A stretch of 64,000 nt of DNA from Branchiostoma floridae (Eukaryota > Chordata > Leptocardii > Amphioxiformes > Branchiostomatidae). Position 1 is the stretch's first letter, and each line of letters begins with the position of its first letter. The notes below the pieces were generated by a model. It saw only the letters and a list, made by a program, of their open reading frames with translations, made no database searches and was not told the origin of the DNA. Below are positions 58,000-64,000 of the stretch, piece after piece. The position numbers and the translations under genes were made by a program. The DNA is taken from the NCBI RefSeq assembly GCF_000003815.2, contig NC_049996.1:16596930-16660929 (forward strand), given 5' to 3'.

Positions 58000-58702
58000 A
58001 TGGCATCCACCTGTTCCCCCGGGAAGCCCATCATGGCGCTCGGCCTGCTTCTGTTTGCCTGCCTGCTGTCGTCAGGCCATGCCTTTCTCGACATCGACGA
58101 CTGGGGCGAAGACTGGAGCGAAAACTTGTTGAGTTTTTGGAACGAATTCTTGGTCGATTACGTGGACGAAGACACGAACGACCGCTTGGTAGAAGTCTGG
58201 AACGAATACTTCGACGGAGACGGGGACGGAGACCAGGGAGCATTCTTGGACGAAATCTTTAACGAATTCTTCTTGAGCGTCCAGGGAGACTCGGCGGGAT
58301 TCTTGGCCGAAACCTTGAACGAATTCATGATCGGAGACTCGGACTCGGAAGAGTGCCCAAACGACGCCATGTGTGTAGATAGTGGAGCGTGTATCGATGT
58401 ACTGTGGCGATGTGACGGGGAGGATGATTGCGGTGACGGTTCTGATGAGCAGGGCTGCTGGAGCCGGGAGTGCCCTGAGCCCGACGATGTCAGGTGTGAA
58501 AGAAGCGGAGCCTGTATCGATGACGATCGGAAATGTGACGGTGCGGAAGACTGCCCAGACGGTTCAGATGAGAAGTATTGCGCAGACGACACCTGTCCCC
58601 TGCCCAGTGTCTTCTGTGCACCTGATGGTCCCTGCCTCCCGGACACGAGGCGCTGCGACGGCGTCGGGGACTGTCCCGACGGGTCCGATGAGAGTGGCTG
58701 TG
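58000..58702 (+). CDS. Paralogue exon 1: signal peptide, acidic Trp/Asn/Glu/Phe segment, three LDLa
   Basis: It begins [20 protein letters not shown] then CLLSSGHA, as in the first gene. Residues about 30-118 form an acidic amphipathic segment with repeated WNEF/WNEY/FNEF/LNEF words and short GDGDGD runs, where the first gene has GGDWGED repeats. Three LDLa modules follow, the last identical in protein to the last of exon 1 in the first gene ([16 protein letters not shown]). It ends G/gtaagc, phase 1. Confidence 0.85.
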
Positions 58703-60513
58703 GTAAGCTTTACTTTATTGTTTTTCTAATCATACAAAACTTGGAGGAGGTGACTTATTGCAGGATTTGCAAGTCGGGTCATTAATGCAATACTACATAT
58801 GAATTGTATTCAAATACAAGTCAATTCCCTACATGTACAACTGGACAATGCTTACATTAGCGTGGCGAATTTGCCTTGTTTTTAACGAATTCTACAATCT
58901 GAACTCCCGTAGCAAGGCCTGCAAGAGGCTAGGAATGTGCAACGAATTACTGCTCAAAATGATAATAGACATACACACACACTGAGACACACGGACACAC
59001 CCCAATCTACACCATTTTAATGGGGTAATAATAGAATGCAAATAATCAAAGATTCCTTCTCCTTTATTGTTTCTCAAGGACAATAATATGATACTTCTCA
59101 AGGACCCCTATACGAGGATACTGACCCCCGCCCACTTGTAAACTACGGCATGTAACTGTTACAAACCTGTGCACGCAAGCTCAGCCCTTTTTTGTGTNNN
59201 NNNNNNNNNNNNNNNNNNNNNNNNNNNNNNNNNNNNNNNNNNNNNNNNNNNNNNNNNNNNNNNNNNNNNNNNNNNNNNNNNNNNNNNNNNNNNNNNNCTC
59301 TACCCTCAGTTAGATCCTCTATACACTTCCATACAGACCATACAGTAGGTTTGACTCGCTTTGTCAGTATGTGGAGACAGGCAGCTAGAGTAACAGTTTG
59401 TCTAAAATTACCTTTCCTTAGGGTCTACAAGTGGCCAAGAAGCGACCGAGGGCCCCATAGCTGGCCAAGAAGTGACCGAGGACCCCGCAGCTCGCCAAGA
59501 AGTGACCGAAGGCCCCACAGCTGGCCAAGAAGGGACCGAGGGCCCCACAGCTGGCCAAGAAGCAACCGAGGGCCCCACAGCTGCTCAAGAAGGGACCGAG
59601 GGCCCCACAGCTGACCAAGAAGGGACCGAGGGCCCCACAGCTGACCAAGAAGCGACCGAGGGCCCCATGGCTGGCCAAGAAGCGACCGAGGGCCCCACAG
59701 CTGGCCAAGAAGCGGCCGAGGGCCCCTCAGCTCGCCATGAAGTGACCGAGGGCTCCACAGCTGGCCAAGAAGTGACCGAGGGCCTCACAGCTGGCCAAGA
59801 AGTAACCGAGCGCCCCACAGCTGGCCAAGAAGCGGCCGAGGGCTCCACACCTGGCCAAGAAGCGGTCGAGGGCCCCACAACTGGCCAAGAAGCAGCCGAG
59901 GGCTCCACACCTGGCCAAGAAGCGATCGAGGGCCCCACAACTGGCCAAGAAGCGGCCGAGGGCCCCACAGCTGGCCAAGAAGCGGCCGAGGGCTCCACAC
60001 CTGGCCAAGAAGCGGTCGAGGGCCCCACAACTGGCCAAGAAGCAGCCGAGGGCTCCACACCTGGCCAAGAAGCGATCGAGGGCCCCACAACTGGCCAAGA
60101 AGCGGCCGAGGGCCCCACAACTGGCCTTGAGCTGCCACACGAGCCGACCGTAGAAACGACACGCGGTCAGGGATCGTTCGGAAACCCAGCAGGTACGAAG
60201 ACCAATGACGTGTTTGCAAAGTCGCTGTCGCAAAACAACCAAACAAATTAAACAAACCCTGTAATGAAATCTTTTGATGAGTGTATTTACTGTATATGGA
60301 ATTTGTCAGCATTTTCGCGTGCAAACATTGGAGTTTGGATCACTTCCTCACCTTCGCCTTTTCAGCTATATACTCTATACATCTAAATTTATGTATACTT
60401 CTTTTCCAGTTGGAGAGTTCCATGCTGGGAGCCATGGGGCCCAGAACCAGGCCGTGGTTTGGATGACAGCCGCTGCGCTCGGCGGGCAGATTCTCTATCG
60501 CCTGGCTTTCTAG
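58000..60513 (+). CDS. Paralogue of the LDLa/F5/8C gene, incomplete (assembly gap or rearranged)
   Basis: Only three exons can be supported: 58000-58702 (signal peptide, acidic segment, three LDLa), 59422-60192 (repeat stalk) and 60410-60513 (hydrophobic tail). All joints are phase 1, so they would splice in frame (1578 nt, 525 aa). Compared with the gene at 37032 it lacks the LDLa array, both F5/8C domains and the later LDLa units. A third promoter block and a 100-N gap lie between exons 1 and 2. So this may be two different paralogues joined by the assembly, one truncated gene, or a real short family member. Confidence 0.6.
59085..59197 (+). promoter_or_regulatory. Conserved 5' block of the LDLa/F5/8C gene family (copy 3 of 3), cut by the gap
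   Basis: CCCGCCCACTTGTAAACTACGGCATGT and ACAAACCTGTGCACGCA match copies 1 and 2, but lie 3' of the paralogue's exon 1. The N gap begins right after, where a minisatellite and start codon would be expected. It indicates a third family member. Confidence 0.5.
59198..59297. other. Assembly gap of exactly 100 N
   Basis: A run of 100 N is a usual placeholder for a gap of unknown size. The open frame that spans it is meaningless there. Confidence 0.98.
59422..60192 (+). CDS. Paralogue stalk exon: about 24 ten-residue repeats
   Basis: After the acceptor CTTTCCTTAG the exon encodes tandem 10-residue units of [10 protein letters not shown] type (30-bp unit GCTGGCCAAGAAGCGACCGA, GGGCCCCACA). A higher-order duplication is seen in the second half, where [20 protein letters not shown] recurs. 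It ends like the first gene (TRGQGSF, then G/gtacga). Pro/Thr/Glu-rich repeats suggest an extended, possibly O-glycosylated stalk holding the LDLa head off the membrane. Confidence 0.75.
60410..60513 (+). CDS. Paralogue last exon: hydrophobic C-terminus
   Basis: It encodes [20 protein letters not shown] and [14 protein letters not shown], differing from 53234-53337 only at a few positions near the start. A GPI signal or membrane anchor is likely. Confidence 0.75.
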
Positions 60514-61046
60514 TCCAGTCATGGTCTCAGTAATGTGACACAGAATCACGGTTTAATTGTTATAAAGTACCAAAGGCTCACATTGTAGGATTTGGGTGAG
60601 AAATTACAATACTTTTTAAAGACCAAAATGTGGCTTAATGTTTCCATTTTGTTTGTCATCTTATTACAACTGAAATGTTAACTGCTGAGAAACCAGTACA
60701 TTATTAATTGAACTATGTATCGATACCCCGGGCCAAAACAAAGCAGATATGTGAATACAACCCGAGTTTTCAACATAACGGCATTACATGTGTACCGTGT
60801 GGACCTTACTATCCTATATGGCCTCCTTCGGTCAATATTGACTATGGTAAAACACCACTAGATGACGTAAAAGAACAGAAAGTTTCCAATTACTTTGTAA
60901 AAGATAACCAAGACGAGGGCATTTTTACCCTTCCGATCCTACCATGTGGGCCTTTAAGAAACCGCATGAAACATTTACCAACATAATCATGATCTTTGGA
61001 AGTTGTATGGAAACAGATTAATTAACCAAGGAGTTTTGTAATGTTG

Positions 61047-61223
61047 TACAGTAGAAGCCAGTTAATTGCACAACGGATAATCGCACACTTCTGTTAATTG
61101 CACGAAATCCCAAAATCCCTTAGTGGAGCGGTCCAGCTTAATTACTTCGCTTTGTTGCACCATTCGGATAATTGCACGAAATGCACTGGCAAATGGGGTG
61201 TGCAATTAAGCGGCTTCTACTAT
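61047..61223. mobile_element. MITE, copy 2 of the ACAGTAGAAGCC family
   Basis: It opens TACAGTAGAAGCCAGTTAAT and closes TGCAATTAAGCGGCTTCTAC plus TAT. It matches 15231-15399 along its length. Terminal inverted repeats of about 20 bp; TA at the ends. Confidence 0.7.
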
Positions 61224-61225
61224 AT

Positions 61226-63330
61226 AATAATAATCTTTATTGCAAGTTCATGCCCGACGGCTAATTGCAGACAAAGTAAAGTAGTGGTATACATAAAATA
61301 AATTGTATACTTTACAGAGAAGGAAAATGGGAACTACAGATAAAACAAAAAAGAAATAACGTCTAATCTAAATATATTTCTACTTAAACTACTAGTATTT
61401 GATGGGTTTGACTTCTTTTCCGTATGCAGTGGGAGATGACTTGTCCAACATTTTCATATAAAAAGGGGTTGGACGACTTAAGCAAGAAGATTGTTTTTTG
61501 TTGGTCGGTAAGGTGAGAAAAGCCTGGGAAAGATTTGTAGATTTTAAGGAAAAGTTTGTTTCTTTTGGAATTGTAATGTGAACATTGACATATAAAATGT
61601 AGTTCATCTTCCACTGCTTTCCCTGAACAGTATTTACATGTTCTCTCGTCAACGGACAGCTTTTTGTACCTGCCCCTCTCTATTTGAAATGAATGAGCAC
61701 TTGTCCTCATTTTACATAAAGCGGATCTCAAAATCTGTGTGGTACAGGTAACTCTCCATACTGTACTCAGATGTAAGTTTTTTATATAATCTTAATTTAC
61801 CAGTATTAACAGATAATTGATGAAGAGATCTTTAAATCTGTCCACAACAGAACTTTAAGAAATAATGCCAGCTACACCAGTTTCAAATGTAGGACGTCCC
61901 GGTTGAGTAACAGCACTCTCCCCTATTGCGTCAGACTCCTCAATGAAAACTTGTAGTGTTTTTTAAAGGAATCGGACATGTCAGTATAGCGTATTTGATA
62001 TGTTGTATATATATATATAGTGTATATATACGTATATGTGAAATTTGTGATCATTGTACAAAATTGCAATTCAGCCGTTAGGCTGCAACAGTTTTTTAAT
62101 CCAATAAACCATTTCTCTCTCTCTCTCTCTAAATTTACATGTCTGTTAGCCTTTTCCTTAGCGATACACAAACATGCTTACTATCAACATCTACATTGTT
62201 ACTGTGCCAGATGAATGAATTACCGCTACTATCTAGTATTTCTTTTACATGGTATAATCAGTTTTCTTGATATTATTCATCATATCATTTTGTTGGGACA
62301 ATAGAGCGTCTGCTTGTAAGGGATGTGTGTATACATGTGTCCAGTTGTCTTAACCGCAACCAATACTTAAGTATCCTAACTGAAACATCAACATCTAATG
62401 GAAATATTCCGAGTTCAACTTTGCATGCCATGTTGCTGACGTTTCTATCAACTCCTAGAATACTTTTGCAAAAACGGTTGTGAAGCACTTCAACTGGAGA
62501 ATTATCCTGCAAGTGGTCTTTACCCCAAATTTCGCTACCATATAGCATGATAGGCTTAATACATGTATCAAAAATTTGCAATAGATTCTTTATAGATATT
62601 GGAGAACGGATGAGGGATCTTATACAGAACACAGCTTTACGTGCTTTAAGAGAAAGTTCTTTTTTGGCTAAGGAAAAGTTGCCTGAAGCGGACAAGAACA
62701 GACCTAGGTAACAATATGATGTGCTGGTTTCTGTTTGCCTTGAACCGAACAAGAAATTCTCATTTTTTTAATTTACTTATAGTTTCCACCTGGTGCAAAA
62801 AATACTTCGTCTGTCTAATGCTAATTGTAACCCTTTCTCTCTATAAAAATGACAACGTCGTCTGCATAAAGTAGACAAAGATACAAGTAAGTTGTGTAGG
62901 GTAGGTGGGGAACATTCTGGGGTGCCTAATTCCTTAACTGAGTCGTTGATAAATAAATTGAAAAGTGTGGGGATGACATTGCAACCCTGCTTTACACCTC
63001 TATAAGTTATAGAAGGTGGAGTGAGACCTGATTATGTTTCTATGCAAGTCTGGGGATTCGAGTACATTGATTTAATTAGGCAGGAAAATTTTCCACCAAT
63101 TCCTGAGTCAAGTCAGACTATATCTTAGTCCTTCGTGCCACACTGAATCAAAGGCCTTTTTAAAATCGATAAAGCAGGCATAAAGTTTTCTGTTACTATT
63201 GATATATTTTGATAGTAATGAGTCGATTACAAAAATATTGTAGCGTGTTCCGAAGTTTTTCCTGAATCCTGCTTGGTTTGGGAGATAATTGTGTGTTCAT
63301 CTAGGAAGTTGGTTAGCCGAGTGTTGAGGA
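61226..63330 (-). mobile_element. Decayed LINE with reverse-transcriptase remnants
   Basis: Reading the minus strand from right to left: at about 63270-63125 ACFIDFKKAFDSVWHEG, a reverse-transcriptase motif; at about 63000-62950 GVKQGCNVIPTLFNLFIND, the next motif; at 62752-62285 a 155-codon frame with YLGLFLSASGNFSLAKKELS and LYGSEIWGKD; at 61731-61384 a Cys motif CKYCSGKAVEDELHFICQC. The order is correct for the 3' half of one element, broken by frameshifts and stops. The 3' end has an (ATA)n tail at 61222-61232. Not functional. Confidence 0.8.
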
Positions 63331-63333
63331 CTG

Positions 63334-63500
63334 ATTCGCGGTTTTCGCGTTAGCCATTTCACCGCGAATTTAAAACCACCGCGAACATTTTTCCATGGCA
63401 TTAAGATACTACAGTGCATGGTGCTACCGCGAAATTTAAACCACCGCGAAAAGTGATTTTTCCCACTACCGCGAAATCAAATCCCCGCAAACTTATAATG
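63334..63500. mobile_element. MITE of the CGCGGTGG-rich family, copy 3
   Basis: It contains CGCGGTTTTCGCGTTAGCC, TTTAAAACCACCGCGAACAT and ACCGCGAAATCAAATCCCCG, homologous to 17332-17544 and 27082-27240. The left end cuts off the LINE. Confidence 0.6.
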
Positions 63501-64000
63501 GTTTATTTGTCAACTTGTCAACTTGTCCATATATGTTATACATCTTGCAGCCTCACGGCTGAATTGGTGTAATAACATTACATTCGGAGTTCGATAAAGA
63601 AGGTAAACTTACAAGGTAAACACATACAATAACGAGCGTACTTTAAAATATCAATATTGAGTAGATACACGGTTAAAAGCTATCATTGAATTGCACATAA
63701 AGGTATTGCACATAAAGTAGTCACTTTAACGTTATTGCACTTAAGGTACTAAACTTATAACAAAGAGGCGAATAGTAGTTAGCAGGTTTCAGAGACTATG
63801 ATCACTTGGAGCATTGTATCTTAGTGGGACGAGGAATTCAACAGTCTGGCAATGAATGGTATGCTGCTATTGCGGAAGCGATCAGTTCTAGCGAAGATAG
63901 CGTCAATGTTGTTACATGATCTGGTAATGCGGCCGCTGATCTCTCCGCGGGACAAGGGGAGCCAGTCACGGTAGAGGGAAGAGTTTAGCAGACTGTGTCC
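63501..64000. other. Window end, no gene recognised
   Basis: The text from about 63820 (GAATGGTATGCTGCTATTGC and on, minus-strand reading) has the look of more repeat-derived coding sequence, but it is cut by the window edge and I cannot place it. Confidence 0.35.

Noticed and set aside
59192-59614. Frame reading through the N gap
   Set aside because: It contains undefined residues; the supportable stalk exon starts at 59422 in another frame.
59585-60324. Long minus-strand frames opposite the stalk exon
   Set aside because: Shadow frames of a 30-bp coding repeat.

Overview
The window is genomic DNA of an invertebrate animal. Short exons with GT/AG splice sites, symmetric phase-1 domain exons, and shuffled extracellular modules (LDLa, kringle, somatomedin B, F5/8C) sit among abundant minisatellites, MITEs and non-LTR retrotransposon remnants. 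Gene content and style fit a cephalochordate (amphioxus, Branchiostoma). That assignment is an inference from domain style, not from a database match.

Layout. (1) 1-2.5 kb and 12.2-15.1 kb are diverged copies of one non-coding segment. Each ends in a matching minus-strand GC-rich block with a splice donor, probably the untranslated first exon of tandem paralogues. (2) 5.1-11.7 kb, minus strand: an 11-exon gene whose reading frame joins without error across all exons (1014 aa). It encodes ankyrin repeats, leucine-rich repeats, a death domain, a coiled coil and an intact-looking GT4 glycosyltransferase. This innate-immunity-like fusion is the most interesting protein here. (3) 17.8-19.5 kb, plus strand: a C2H2 zinc-finger gene with 16 intact fingers and a frameshift in one further finger. 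(4) 23.4-35.0 kb, minus strand: an 11-exon gene (1319 aa) with signal peptide, F5/8C, three LDLa, two kringles, SMB, a Cys-rich ectodomain and seven transmembrane segments, i.e. a mosaic secretin/Methuselah-type GPCR. The second kringle is split by an intron, and both exon edges have been amplified in tandem (about 14 donors, then 5 acceptors). (5) 37.0-53.3 kb, plus strand: an 18-exon gene (1813 aa) with signal peptide, about 25 LDLa repeats, a Gly/Asp/Trp-rich linker, two F5/8C domains, a Ser/Thr/Glu-rich stalk and a hydrophobic C-terminus. (6) 57.5-60.5 kb: a broken or compressed paralogue of gene 5, with a third copy of its promoter block and a 100-N assembly gap. (7) 61.0-64.0 kb: a MITE, a decayed LINE and another MITE.

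The two multidomain surface genes (4 and 5) lie head to head about 2 kb apart and share LDLa and F5/8C modules. Tandem duplication is the common theme: paralogous genes, LDLa units inside one exon, exon edges, promoter-adjacent minisatellites and stalk repeats. All gene models are manual splice predictions. They rest on consistent phase, canonical splice dinucleotides and recognisable domains, without transcript evidence.
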